DNA of 37,488 nucleotides, taken from NCBI RefSeq assembly GCF_016055185.1, contig NZ_JAECVR010000029.1:1-37488 (forward strand), read 5' to 3'. Below, in pieces: positions 9,797 through 18,445 of this stretch (the stretch's first letter is position 1; each line of letters begins with the position of its first letter). The stretch comes from Paenactinomyces guangxiensis (GTDB taxonomy: Bacteria; Bacillota; Bacilli; Thermoactinomycetales; Thermoactinomycetaceae). A model generated the notes under the pieces. It had not been told where the DNA came from. It saw nothing but the letters and a program-made list of their open reading frames with translations, and searched no databases. A program made the position numbers and the translations under genes.

Positions 9797-11242
9797 TTAT
9801 TTATAAAAATCATCATTCTTCACAAGCAACTCTCTATTCTTAATAATTTCTTTATACCAGTAAGCCGATTTCTTTAAGCGGCGGTTTCTGTTTTCCTCCA
9901 AATTAATCTCAACAAGCCCATATCTGTTTTTAAAAGCGTTCATCGGTGAAACATTATCCGAAAAAGCCCAAAGCATGTAACCTTTGCAATTAGCCCCTTC
10001 TTCGACAGCTCTGATCAGCCATTTTAAATGCTCACTTATAAACTCAATCCGATAATCATCTTGTATGATATTTTCTTCATTTTTAAACTGATATTCGTTT
10101 TCTACTCCCATTCCGTTTTCAGCAATAAACCACTCAATATTTCCGTACTCTTCTTTCATCCGCATCGCCATATCATACATGATCTGCGGGTAAATCTCCC
10201 ATCCCCGGAACGGGTTCATTTTTCGGCCCGGAAGTTCAAACATCTCGTAATAATAGGACGGATGGAAAGGAGTCCTGTCATTCCATGCCGTTGACCGGGC
10301 TTTTACCCGATGGGGATAATAGAGATTCAACCCGACATAATCAACAGTATTTTCTTTAATTACTTGTAACTCATCTTCTGTGTATTCAAAGGCAATCTTA
10401 TGCTTCTCCATGACTTCAAATAGTTCTTTCGGATATTCCCCTTTGATTGACGGATCTAAAAAAATTCGATTAAAAAACAGGTCATACATTCTGGCCGCTT
10501 CCTGATCATGTTTTGCTGTTGAACGGGCATAGGTTACTTCAGGATTTAAAATAACACCTATTTTCGAGCCGTTCTTTTCCCCGTAACCTTTTTCCTTAAA
10601 CAGCTGAATTACTTTGGCAGTAGCCAACGCTTTGTTATAGTTCCATTGCATCCATTTCTTCGTATTTTGTTCAAACGGATAACGAATGGCATCCAAGTAG
10701 ACCCGGGTTTGGACAACAATGGGTTCATTAAAAGTAAACCAATTTTTAACCCGGTCCCCATATCTGTCAAAAACCTTTTCCGCATATTTGACAAACAGGT
10801 CAACCACATGTTTGGAGCCCCATCCGCCATACTGTTCAAACAGAGCAGCGGGCAGTTCATAGTGTTCCAGGCAAATCATCGGCTCTACTCCGTTTTTGAT
10901 CAGTTCATTGATCACATCGTCCATATAGCCTGCATATTCTTCATCTACGGTTGCCTTTTCATAATCCAACAGAAAACGTGACCAGTTAATGGATGTTCGA
11001 TAATGGGTCAAACCGATTTCTTTCATCAATGTAATATCTTCTTTATATCTATTGTAAAAATCTGTTGCAATTGCAGGTCCAACCCCGTTATGCCAGACTT
11101 GCTTATTCTTCTTATACCAGAGGTCTATATAAGAATCCTGATGCGCTTTTTTTCCTGACCAGCCTTCTGTTTGCCACGCTGATGCAGCAGCTCCAATCAT
11201 AAAACCGTCCGGTATTTTTATCGTTTTTTCCTCTTTATCCAT
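9797..11242 (-). CDS. GH1 phospho-beta-glycosidase (second copy)
   Basis: Second family 1 glycosidase of the cluster, 481 residues, clearly diverged from the first. Catalytic Glu173 is in the canonical FTFNEP and nucleophile Glu375 in IAENG. The C-terminal AFKNRYG segment parallels the phosphate-binding loop of phospho-glycosidases, but the preceding Ser-Lys pair of the first copy is replaced (NVSPMNAFKNRYG), so substrate preference may differ. It lies between the IIC and IIB genes with gaps of 27 and 28 bases, which ties it to the same transport system. The ATG follows AAGGGAG. A non-phosphorylated substrate is possible but less likely given the PTS context. Confidence 0.9.
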   Translation of the reverse strand: MDKEEKTIKIPDGFMIGAAASAWQTEGWSGKKAHQDSYIDLWYKKNKQVWHNGVGPAIATDFYNRYKEDITLMKEIGLTHYRTSINWSRFLLDYEKATVDEEYAGYMDDVINELIKNGVEPMICLEHYELPAALFEQYGGWGSKHVVDLFVKYAEKVFDRYGDRVKNWFTFNEPIVVQTRVYLDAIRYPFEQNTKKWMQWNYNKALATAKVIQLFKEKGYGEKNGSKIGVILNPEVTYARSTAKHDQEAARMYDLFFNRIFLDPSIKGEYPKELFEVMEKHKIAFEYTEDELQVIKENTVDYVGLNLYYPHRVKARSTAWNDRTPFHPSYYYEMFELPGRKMNPFRGWEIYPQIMYDMAMRMKEEYGNIEWFIAENGMGVENEYQFKNEENIIQDDYRIEFISEHLKWLIRAVEEGANCKGYMLWAFSDNVSPMNAFKNRYGLVEINLEENRNRRLKKSAYWYKEIIKNRELLVKNDDFYK

Positions 11243-11269
11243 CCTTCAATTCTCCCTTTAAAATCTGCG

Positions 11270-12574
11270 TCATTCAGCTGTTTGCTCTCTGTTCCTGTTA
11301 GAAAGGATGACAAACGGCAGGTAAATTAATGCGGATACTGCGATACAAATCATCTGGGTAATGACGGCCCCCATACTCCCGGCTGTCGATAACCATGCGT
11401 TGATGATCGGAGGTGTGGTCCAGGGAACCATAACAACTGCTTTTCCGGCAAAGCCTGTCACAGTGGCAAAATACCCAATTGTTCCCGTTACTAACGGAGT
11501 GATAATAAACGGAATCGCCATTAAAGGATTCAACATAACCGGAATGCCAAAAATAACAGGCTCATTGATATTAAACAGTCCGGGCCCAATAGACAGTTTT
11601 GCAATACTGCGCATTTCTTCCCGCCTGGAAGCAATAAATATGGCAATTAGGAGTCCAATGGTCACTCCCGACCCGCCGATACTCATATAAACATCCCAGA
11701 ATGGCATCGTTATAATATTGGGTATTTCTTTACCTTCCTGAAACGCAGTCATATTGGCCGTAATCGAAGCTAACAATAACGGCTCTCTGATCGGCTTGAC
11801 CATTTGGTTCCCATGTATTCCGATTATCCAGAAAGACTGGGCAACGAACATTAAAATCAAAATACCCGGCAGCCCTTGCATCACGTTTTCAAGCGGCTTT
11901 TGCACCAAATTGTAAACGGCTTCATAAAGATGCATGCCTGTCAATTGATGAAAAGCAAATCCAGCCGTTGCAATAATTGTAACGGTAATAATAGATGGAA
12001 TGAGTGCCGAGAAGGATGTTGCCACATTAGAAGGAACACTCTCCGGCATTTTAATTTTCAGTTTATCAATCGATTCCAACTTTGAGTATATCTCTACAGA
12101 GACAATTGCAATAATCATTCCCAGGAATAAACTCTTCGGGTCTGTAAACTGTCTTGCCAACACATCCGTTACTAATTGCGGTGAATCGTTTACAAGTAAT
12201 TCAACTGTTGTAGGAATCACAGATATAAAAGACATCATTGCCAGAATTCCGGGAAACAGCGATTTGTGGCCATTAATCCTTCCCAGTTCAATCCCGATCA
12301 GAAAAACCGCCCCAATAGTCAGAAAGTTCAGTGTTGCATATTGAATGGATTTCATGATGGGTTGATAATCTGCCAAAAATGAAAACATTTCAAAGTAAGC
12401 CAGTCCATTTTCCGGACTCATAATCATATTGGCCACTAATACGGCAAAAGCACCTGTAATAATTACCGGCATTAATACAACAAATGCCTTTTTAATGGCC
12501 ATAATATATTTTTGATTTGTAATTTTATAAGCGACTGTTCCCAGTGTATCAGCAGCTTTCTCTTTAAAGCCCAC
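11270..12574 (-). CDS. licC: PTS lactose/cellobiose-family IIC permease
   Basis: Membrane channel of the beta-glucoside PTS; with the separate IIB and IIA proteins it imports and phosphorylates cellobiose or related beta-glucan oligosaccharides. At 434 residues it shows about ten hydrophobic segments and the family motifs GIHGNQMVKPI (sugar-binding region) and NINEPVIFGIPVMLNP, which are diagnostic of CelB/LicC. The start is GTG, preceded by AGGAGGGGGTTTGAA. It is the first structural gene of the cluster, 246 bases after the regulator gene, so the operon promoter should lie in that gap. Confidence 0.93.
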   Translation of the reverse strand: MGFKEKAADTLGTVAYKITNQKYIMAIKKAFVVLMPVIITGAFAVLVANMIMSPENGLAYFEMFSFLADYQPIMKSIQYATLNFLTIGAVFLIGIELGRINGHKSLFPGILAMMSFISVIPTTVELLVNDSPQLVTDVLARQFTDPKSLFLGMIIAIVSVEIYSKLESIDKLKIKMPESVPSNVATSFSALIPSIITVTIIATAGFAFHQLTGMHLYEAVYNLVQKPLENVMQGLPGILILMFVAQSFWIIGIHGNQMVKPIREPLLLASITANMTAFQEGKEIPNIITMPFWDVYMSIGGSGVTIGLLIAIFIASRREEMRSIAKLSIGPGLFNINEPVIFGIPVMLNPLMAIPFIITPLVTGTIGYFATVTGFAGKAVVMVPWTTPPIINAWLSTAGSMGAVITQMICIAVSALIYLPFVILSNRNREQTAE

Positions 12575-12820
12575 TTCAAACCCCCTCCTGACAATCTGTG
12601 ATCTGTTATATTTAACTTATTGTAAAAGCGCATACATTTACATCTAACCTTTTTCCATTTTATATAGGAAATTGTTATCCTAAGCGGGGGAAGAGGAACA
12701 GGCCCATCTCAGTACGGAAAAAGAGATTGAAGGAGAGGTGATTTGGCATTCAGGCTGGCTGAGGTAAGTTTGATGAATGCACATTTGCTTGCGAAATAGA
12801 TGGCAATATTTCTATAGTAC
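12575..12820. promoter_or_regulatory. Control region of the beta-glucoside PTS operon
   Basis: This 246-base gap between the regulator and the IIC gene should hold the operon promoter, read leftward. On the minus strand a 16-base cre-like element, TGTATGCGCTTTTACA (12621-12636), fits the CcpA pattern imperfectly. An imperfect inverted repeat GGAAATTGTTATCC (12667-12680) lies upstream of it and could be the activator's site. No strong -35 hexamer is visible, as expected for an activator-dependent promoter. Individual sites are tentative. Confidence 0.4.
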
Positions 12821-14740
12821 TTAGTTGTTTCCATGGGTTTTTAATACTTGTATAAATTCACTGTAATTATCCACCTTTAGCAACTGGTCTACAAGCGTTG
12901 CATCCTCCACAATTTTAACGAGAAATCTGTACATTTTCTGGAGATCATCTTTATATTCTTTTTGAACACTCAACAGGCAAACAAATTGGACTCGATTCTC
13001 TCCCCACAAAATCGGCTTATTTAAAGTACAGACGGACCAAAAAGTTTTATCTGTCATCCGGCTCATGGGATGGGGAATCGCAACCAGATTGCCGAAGCTC
13101 GTAGGTGAGATGTTTTCCCTTTCCAGTAAAGCTTCTTTAAAGTTTTCAGGAATCATATCAAGCTCTTCCAGTTTCTGTGTTAAAAAGTTGATAACTTCTT
13201 CTTTAGATTTCAACTCCTGTTTCAAAAACACCCATTCCGGTTCTATATATTGAAGAATGCCATCCACATCTTCAATTAGCATATTTTCAATCCTGTGAAT
13301 ATCCTGGCCTGTTATAATCGTGTTTACATCAATGACTGGAATGGAAAGAGGGGTTTTGATCGGAATGGTGCTGATGACAAAATCAAGCGTGTCTAACGGA
13401 TAGTTTTGCAGATCATGTGCGTTCAGGGTATCGATAATGTCCAAACGGGAACCAAAAGTGGCTTTTAATTTATAGTAAAGAAGTTGTGAGCTGGCTACCC
13501 CGGTCGCACATACAATCACACACCGCTTGGATCCGGATTTTGAGCGGATGCGTTCCAATGCGGCTTCTACATGTAAAGCCAAATATCCTATTTCATCCTC
13601 GTTAATTGAAATACCCAGGATATTGTCGAGAGTTTTGCCCATGATGACCCCTGCATCGAAAGCAATCGGATATTTCTGCTTGATCTCCGCCAGGAGCGGA
13701 TTCCGTATATTCATCTGATAGTAATGCCGGTTTATTGCCGGCTTTAAGTGTAAACTGAGGCCAAATATAAGTTCTTTATCGTTCTGGATGCCAAGGTTCA
13801 GATACCTTTCAACTTCAGCCAACAGCTTTTGAGTTAAAGAATAGATATCATGATCAATGAGAGCAGACAAACTGGCGTCTTCCCTACTTCTGTAAGCAAT
13901 GGTTTTAGTTCCCAGTAAATGAATGGTGATATACGCAATTTCAGCATCCGGAAACGGAACGTTTAAAGAACACTTGATATCATTCACAATTCGCTCTGAA
14001 ACCTGATACTCTTTTTGATTCATAATATGATGTAAATCTTCTTCATAAATAGAAACATAATTTTGGCTGAGAACTCGTTTACAAGCAATTGCAATGTGGA
14101 TGACAAGATTATTGACGCCAATATCTGATAACTGGATTCCGGCAGCGTTCGTATGTTTTAAGATAATGGAACGAATTGCTTCCAGCTCATCATCAGGCAG
14201 CAAAGAAGGAGCCTTGTGAGAGGAATTAAAAACATGTTCAGCCATACAGTAGCGCAACTTAATTTCGTTGCCGGTAATTTTTAAGCCGTAATTTGGCCGT
14301 TTATCCAGTTCCAATTCATAATTGCTCATAATTGAACGGACTTCTTTTAGATCATTTTTTATTGTGGATTCACTGACAAAAAGTTCTTCAGCAAGTGTTT
14401 CCAATTTTATATAACCCTCAGATAGAAGCAATCTCTTAATAATATAATTCACCCGTTCCTTAGGCTCGGTTGGAACCGCTTCCATTTTGCTGTAACTAAG
14501 AGCAATTTCTTGCAAAAAGGAGCGGAAAGAATTGTAGTCCAATATCTCTAACTGATAACCTTTACCACGGAGAGCAACTATTTTGGCTCCGTTTTTTAAT
14601 AAGGCTTCTGAGATCTCCTTTATATCATTGCGAACGGTACGCGAGGTAATTTGAAAAATATTAGCCAATTTGTGGCTTGTTACTTCCTTTTCAGATTGCA
14701 TAAGAATACGCAGCAATTCCAGTTGTCGGGAAGAGAGCAT
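12821..14740 (-). CDS. licR: LicR-like PRD-domain transcriptional activator
   Basis: Multidomain PTS-controlled activator, 639 residues like LicR of Bacillus subtilis. Domains in order: an HTH near 5-55, a second Mga-type HTH near 90-140, PRD1 with His215 and His274, PRD2 with His331 and His390, a GatB-like IIB domain with Cys411 (VCATGVASS), and a mannitol-type IIA domain with His557 (AIPHPM). In this family, phosphorylation by HPr at the PRDs activates, while phosphorylation from the cognate IIB inactivates in the absence of substrate. It is encoded just upstream of the PTS genes on the same strand and surely controls them. TAGAGGAGG precedes the ATG by about eleven bases. Confidence 0.93.
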   Translation of the reverse strand: MLSSRQLELLRILMQSEKEVTSHKLANIFQITSRTVRNDIKEISEALLKNGAKIVALRGKGYQLEILDYNSFRSFLQEIALSYSKMEAVPTEPKERVNYIIKRLLLSEGYIKLETLAEELFVSESTIKNDLKEVRSIMSNYELELDKRPNYGLKITGNEIKLRYCMAEHVFNSSHKAPSLLPDDELEAIRSIILKHTNAAGIQLSDIGVNNLVIHIAIACKRVLSQNYVSIYEEDLHHIMNQKEYQVSERIVNDIKCSLNVPFPDAEIAYITIHLLGTKTIAYRSREDASLSALIDHDIYSLTQKLLAEVERYLNLGIQNDKELIFGLSLHLKPAINRHYYQMNIRNPLLAEIKQKYPIAFDAGVIMGKTLDNILGISINEDEIGYLALHVEAALERIRSKSGSKRCVIVCATGVASSQLLYYKLKATFGSRLDIIDTLNAHDLQNYPLDTLDFVISTIPIKTPLSIPVIDVNTIITGQDIHRIENMLIEDVDGILQYIEPEWVFLKQELKSKEEVINFLTQKLEELDMIPENFKEALLERENISPTSFGNLVAIPHPMSRMTDKTFWSVCTLNKPILWGENRVQFVCLLSVQKEYKDDLQKMYRFLVKIVEDATLVDQLLKVDNYSEFIQVLKTHGNN

Positions 14741-15094
14741 GGTCGGTCAAACCTCCTCTATATCTACAGGATCCTGGATGTTTCTGTGAAAGTGTGTGCC
14801 ATGGTGGGGGAAGACAGAATTCTGCCTCGCTACCAATCAACGCCCTGCAAGGAAGTAAAAGTGGCCGCTCCTAATTTTTTATATTATTTTTGAATAAAAC
14901 AAATTCTATATTTAATATTTACCTTCATATGCATAATTCTATTCTATCAAATTTTCTCCCCAAGATGCCCTGGATGAAGATGGACACAAAGTAAAAAAAT
15001 AACAAAAGCCTGTAAATCCCACTTGTTAGTGAATACAGGCTTCTGTTATTCTATCATTTACTCAAAGCAGCCAATCAAGCAGATTTTGCCCCAT
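14741..15094. other. Intergenic region upstream of the LicR-like gene
   Basis: About 350 bases, strongly AT-rich at 14880-14955. It should contain the promoter of the regulator gene on the minus strand, but no hexamer pair with good spacing stands out. A CAGAATTCTG palindrome lies near 14816-14825. The hairpin at 14998-15050 closes the region on the right. Confidence 0.4.
14998..15050 (-). terminator. Terminator-like hairpin (repeat copy 2)
   Basis: AATAACAAAAGCCTGT (14998-15013) pairs with ACAGGCTTCTGTTATT (15035-15050), 15 of 16 positions, around a 21-base loop. On the minus strand the stem runs into seven T residues, a classic terminator for a transcript coming from the right, where a 40-codon frame ends at 15095. 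The left arm is identical to the hairpin at 6233-6284, 8.7 kb away. Confidence 0.7.
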
Positions 15095-15217
15095 TTAAGG
15101 CAGTAGTTCATCCCATTGTTCATTCCCAATCATTTTAAAAAGTTTAGTGAGGGTGATCGGCCCTAGAAGTGCCATGCAATGACGTACAGGAGGTAATTTT
15201 TCCAGCCGCCCTGACAT
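15095..15217 (-). pseudogene. 40-codon frame, possible C-terminal fragment of a transposase
   Basis: A minus-strand ATG at 15217 opens 40 codons ending in TAA at 15095. The peptide has a protein-like character (CMALLGPITLTKLFKMIG, then NEQWDELLP at the end), and a strong terminator follows 45 bases later, as if this were the tail of a longer, lost gene. It has no good ribosome binding site. The resemblance to a transposase C-terminus is only an impression. Confidence 0.25.
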
Positions 15218-15313
15218 TTTTTGCTTTTATTATATCAATCCACTATTGTTGAAACAAGAAAAACTCTGCTTTATACAGAAAACTCTTTTTTATCTTTTTG
15301 AGGGGGAATGGTT

Positions 15314-16444
15314 ATGAGCAGGTCAAATGAGCAGATATATAGGAAGTTATCTGCCCACGCACGATTAGATGTAGCCATCGAAATGATGGCGTTCATGTCA
15401 GCTCAAATACGAAAAGAACTGAGACTGGCCAAAGCAAAACAAGCCGGCTCTGAGGAAATGGCCGGGCTGAAGGCGAAACGGGAGATCTTAGCCCGGGAAC
15501 GGCAAATGATGTATTTGGGTGATGAGGCAATGATCAGAAAAGCCATTGTCGAATATGGGGAACAGATAAAAGAAAAGTTCAAAGGCAAAGCCCGTGATTT
15601 TCCAACATACAAGTTGCCGGCAATGGAACACGATGCTGTTTTTGCAGAGATACAAGCAAGCATTCTGGACCCGGTCCGTCCGGTTGGACAACCTGCCGCC
15701 CTTATTCTGGGCGGACAGCCGGGGAGTGGCAAAGCCGGGCTTATTCGCATCCCCGTATCTGAATTGAAGGATGGAAATGTCGCCATCATCAACGGAGATG
15801 AATTTCGCGAAGACCACCCCTACAGCAAAGAGATCCTTAAAAAACATGAACAAGATTATGCAAAGCTGACCGACCCCGATGTGCGGGAGTGGACCAAAAG
15901 GCTGTTTGATCTGGCGATTGAGACCAGGCGAAACATTATTTTTGAAGGAACGATGAGGAACGCCGGCCCGATCTGCAACACGTTAGACCGTCTGATCCGG
16001 GAAGGATACAAAGTGATCATTCGTGTCATGGCTGTCAATGAAAAAGATAGTTTGCTGGCTGTTTTTGAAAGATATGAGGGCCAAAAAGCAACCAAAGGCG
16101 CCGGCAGGATCGCTCCCCGTTCCTCTCACGAAGCCGCTTACTCCGGAATGCTGCACACAGTCGAACGGATTGAAAAAGAAAAGTTATTTCACATTCTTCA
16201 AGTCTACAACCGCGATTATAAGTTACTTTATGAAAACAGGATGGTAAATGATAAACATCAGCACTCCCCCGATGCAGTCAGGGCTATCCGGGAAGAACGG
16301 GATAAGGAATGGACGCCGGAGAAAACAGAACAATACTATCAGAAGTGGGAGCAAGTAATCTCCATGATGAAAGCTCGAAAGGCAGACCCCGAAGAAACTA
16401 CAGATGTGATAAAAATAATAAATGAGTTTTTATCTCGGGAATAA
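15314..16444 (+). CDS. Zeta-toxin-family kinase with N-terminal helical extension
   Basis: P-loop kinase of the zeta/PezT family, whose members phosphorylate UDP-N-acetylglucosamine and stop cell-wall synthesis. The Walker A loop GGQPGSGKAG starts at residue 133, followed by INGDEFREDHP (substrate and catalytic Asp region near 160) and FEGTMRN. About 120 residues precede the P-loop: a charged, helical stretch (for example EMMAFMSAQIRKELRLAKAK) absent from compact zeta proteins. The residue after the P-loop Lys is Ala, not Thr/Ser. No epsilon/PezA antitoxin gene lies beside it. The frame opens at 15308, but the ATG at 15314 has better spacing after GAGGGGG. It may be a toxin restrained by its own N-terminus, or a non-toxic kinase. 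Confidence 0.82.
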   Translation: MSRSNEQIYRKLSAHARLDVAIEMMAFMSAQIRKELRLAKAKQAGSEEMAGLKAKREILARERQMMYLGDEAMIRKAIVEYGEQIKEKFKGKARDFPTYKLPAMEHDAVFAEIQASILDPVRPVGQPAALILGGQPGSGKAGLIRIPVSELKDGNVAIINGDEFREDHPYSKEILKKHEQDYAKLTDPDVREWTKRLFDLAIETRRNIIFEGTMRNAGPICNTLDRLIREGYKVIIRVMAVNEKDSLLAVFERYEGQKATKGAGRIAPRSSHEAAYSGMLHTVERIEKEKLFHILQVYNRDYKLLYENRMVNDKHQHSPDAVRAIREERDKEWTPEKTEQYYQKWEQVISMMKARKADPEETTDVIKIINEFLSRE

Positions 16445-16491
16445 GTTCAAGAATTTCCTTAAAACATTGAACCCTCCCGCAAGTCCTGCGT

Positions 16492-16523
16492 TTGACCACT
16501 CCCCACGCATGAATGCGGGGATT
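16492..16523 (-). repeat. IS200/IS605-type end hairpin, minus orientation
   Basis: Read on the minus strand, AATCCCCGCATTCATGCG is followed by TGGGGAGTGGTCAA. This is the hairpin plus GGAGTG-TCAA pattern typical of the right end of IS200/IS605 elements and resembles the end at 17976-18011. No transposase remains beside it in this orientation. It faces the TnpB remnant's end in the opposite sense, so the two ends bracket 16.5-18.0 kb. Confidence 0.55.
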
Positions 16524-16655
16524 ATTCAAGACAGCCCCCCAAGGTGCATTAAATGGCACTATTCATTACAGTCCAAAAAATAGGAATCGTTGATTTACAT
16601 GCATATATCCATTACACTTTTGATCATACATAACTTTCAAGACAGGAGGTAAACC

Positions 16656-17135
16656 GTGAAACCACGAACACTTGGATTTGGATTTTTATCATTATTCATC
16701 TATTTACTTGGGATTTATTCCCTTTCATTAGCTTTCATGTTTTTGAAATCAAAACCTCCATATGGATTTAACATACGACTGGCGTTTCTGCCCGCCGATT
16801 TTAATGCCCTACTAGGAGTTCAAATCCTTGCATTAATATATTTTGTAATCTCCCTTGTGCTCATTTTTAATCCGAAAAAGGATACAGTATCATCAACAAC
16901 AAGCATTGGATTTTGGGCTCTCTCCTCAAGCACTTTCTTATTTGGAATCAAATATTTAATCCTTGTATTGGCTTTTCTAATATCGCCCCAGTCGAAAATG
17001 ACTGGCTTTCTATACAATGTTGACTGGATGTACTACGTGTTTGAATGGATGATGGATATTCTGTTTTGGGGGGCGGTCATTTTATTTTTGATGAGATTGA
17101 TTATGATGGTTAAGAAAAAACAAAGTTCAAGCTAA
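16656..17135 (+). CDS. Unrecognised four-helix membrane protein
   Basis: I do not recognise this 159-residue protein. It has four hydrophobic segments (about 8-30, 52-70, 85-108 and 128-148), a short polar loop between the second and third (NPKKDTVSSTTS), and a basic C-terminus (MVKKKQSSS), so the positive-inside rule puts the tail in the cytoplasm. The start is GTG, seven bases after a perfect AGGAGGT, which makes it a real gene. It lies alone between a zeta-type kinase and a dead TnpB element. No catalytic motif is visible. Confidence 0.75.
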   Translation: MKPRTLGFGFLSLFIYLLGIYSLSLAFMFLKSKPPYGFNIRLAFLPADFNALLGVQILALIYFVISLVLIFNPKKDTVSSTTSIGFWALSSSTFLFGIKYLILVLAFLISPQSKMTGFLYNVDWMYYVFEWMMDILFWGAVILFLMRLIMMVKKKQSSS

Positions 17136-17195
17136 AAAATAAAGACTCTTACGTTATGGGAAACAACACATCGCAGAAAACAAGGGGGTGAATAT

Positions 17196-17854
17196 ATGCC
17201 TGCGATCACACTGCGTTTGGAGCTGCATAAACCAACGAAAGCAAAACAACAAATGTATCAAAGAATGACCGAGGTCAACACAGATTTTGCTAACTGGCTT
17301 CTTTTGCATCCAGAAGTGAATCAGGCAAATTGACTTAGGTCTCAGCTATCTAGCAGTTGCTGGTATTGGAACGAGCTCTCTTTTCTTCAAAGGCTCTGCA
17401 GTTGCTTATGCTCGTAGACGATATGCATCCAGAAGACAGAAGCTGGGACAAGCAAAAAAACTACAAGCGATTAAGAAATCCAAAGACAAAGAATCTCGCT
17501 GGATGAAAGACCAAAACCATAAAATCAGTCGACAAATGTCAATCATGCACTCGCCAACGGTGTTGGAGTGATTCGTATGGGAAGATTTGACTGATATTCG
17601 CAATACTGCTAAGTCAAAGAGAACCGATCAAGGCAGAAATCTACATTCATGGTCGTTCTACCAACTCAAAGAATTCATCAAGTACAAGGCTGAGATGGCC
17701 CAGAATACACCAGCCAAACTTGCAAATGCGGTCATCAAGCAAAAGCCAATCGAAATGGTTTAAAGTTTCGATGTAAAGAGTGTGGACAACCTGTCATGCC
17801 GATCTCAACGGAGCCATCAATATAGCGAAAGCAATTTCGGGTTTAGCAGCCTAG
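17196..17854 (+). pseudogene. tnpB: Decayed IS200/IS605 TnpB (RNA-guided nuclease family) gene
   Basis: Remnant of a TnpB gene, normally about 370 codons. The ATG after AAGGGGGTG gives about 45 codons and stops. The frame then jumps to the RuvC-I region (DLGLSYLAVA), so roughly 120 codons are missing. The next part reads ARRRYASRRQKLGQAKK and SRWMKDQNHKISRQ, then shifts through NHALANGVGVIRM into WEDLTDIRNT (RuvC-II), RNLHSWSFYQLKEFIKYKAE and a broken zinc-finger/RuvC-III part ending ISGLAA and TAG. Deletions and at least three frameshifts rule out function. Family and orientation are clear from these conserved blocks. Confidence 0.88.
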
Positions 17855-18011
17855 CGTACTGGTAACAGGGACGCCGCCCATGTGGGTACATTCTAACTGC
17901 ATGGGACGGGGTGATGACACACCCCTAAACTTGAGCGTTGTCCAAAACGGAAACGGATTGCGGACGCTAACGACTCAAGAATCCCACGGCTTCAGCCGTG
18001 TGGAGTGTCAA
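17196..18011 (+). mobile_element. IS200/IS605-family element remnant (tnpB part plus right end)
   Basis: The unit consists of the broken tnpB, about 120 bases of structured sequence that in intact relatives encodes the guide (omega) RNA scaffold, and a right end with a CACGGC-TTCA-GCCGTG hairpin (17985-18000) followed by GGAGTGTCAA ending at 18011. The left end and tnpA are not identifiable. The junction at 18011 marks where the element abuts the neighbouring gene. Confidence 0.75.
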
Positions 18012-18445
18012 GCGCCATTGCTTTTGGACTTCCATTGGATCACTGAACTTGGTTCGCGAAAGAAAAAACGTATGACTTCATCAAGTCCCCACAAGCCAAT
18101 CGCATAAGGCAGCAGCTTCACAAAATCCTTTACTGTTTGCGGAAAGATTTGATTTGACGCATATTCTTGAATCAGCGCCCCGAGGAAATTGAGGGCAAAA
18201 CATCCCAGTGCAATGGCCGCAATGTGACAAAACAAGGAAAGCAACGCACGGATGACCGGAGAAAATCTCTTTGTAACCAATTCAGTAAGCGCCATGAAAG
18301 GCAAGATAAACACAATGATTATGATTGACCAGATGGCCAGCATAACCATAAACACATTCCCGTCAACCACTTGATATACCAAGTTCAAACATACAAGAAA
18401 AAGAAGCACAAGCTCAATCAACCTTCTATAGATCGTCTTAGTCAC
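18008..18445 (-). CDS. Unrecognised membrane protein; 3' end cut by an IS end
   Basis: About 145 residues with four hydrophobic segments, small and without catalytic motifs; the layout recalls immunity or small channel-like proteins, which is only an impression. An open frame extends upstream to 18562, but a perfect AGGAGGTGG (18451-18459) directs translation from the GTG at 18445 (TKTIYRRLIELV follows). The stop codon TGA belongs to the TTGACACTCC terminus of the IS remnant, so the native C-terminus has probably been replaced by the insertion. It is co-directional with the secreted-protein gene upstream, 128 bases away. Confidence 0.7.
   Translation of the reverse strand: MTKTIYRRLIELVLLFLVCLNLVYQVVDGNVFMVMLAIWSIIIIVFILPFMALTELVTKRFSPVIRALLSLFCHIAAIALGCFALNFLGALIQEYASNQIFPQTVKDFVKLLPYAIGLWGLDEVIRFFFREPSSVIQWKSKSNGA

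Noticed and set aside
15181..15313. Separate epsilon/PezA-type antitoxin gene upstream of the zeta kinase
   Set aside because: No plus-strand open frame with a ribosome binding site; the space is AT-rich and contains stops in all plus frames.
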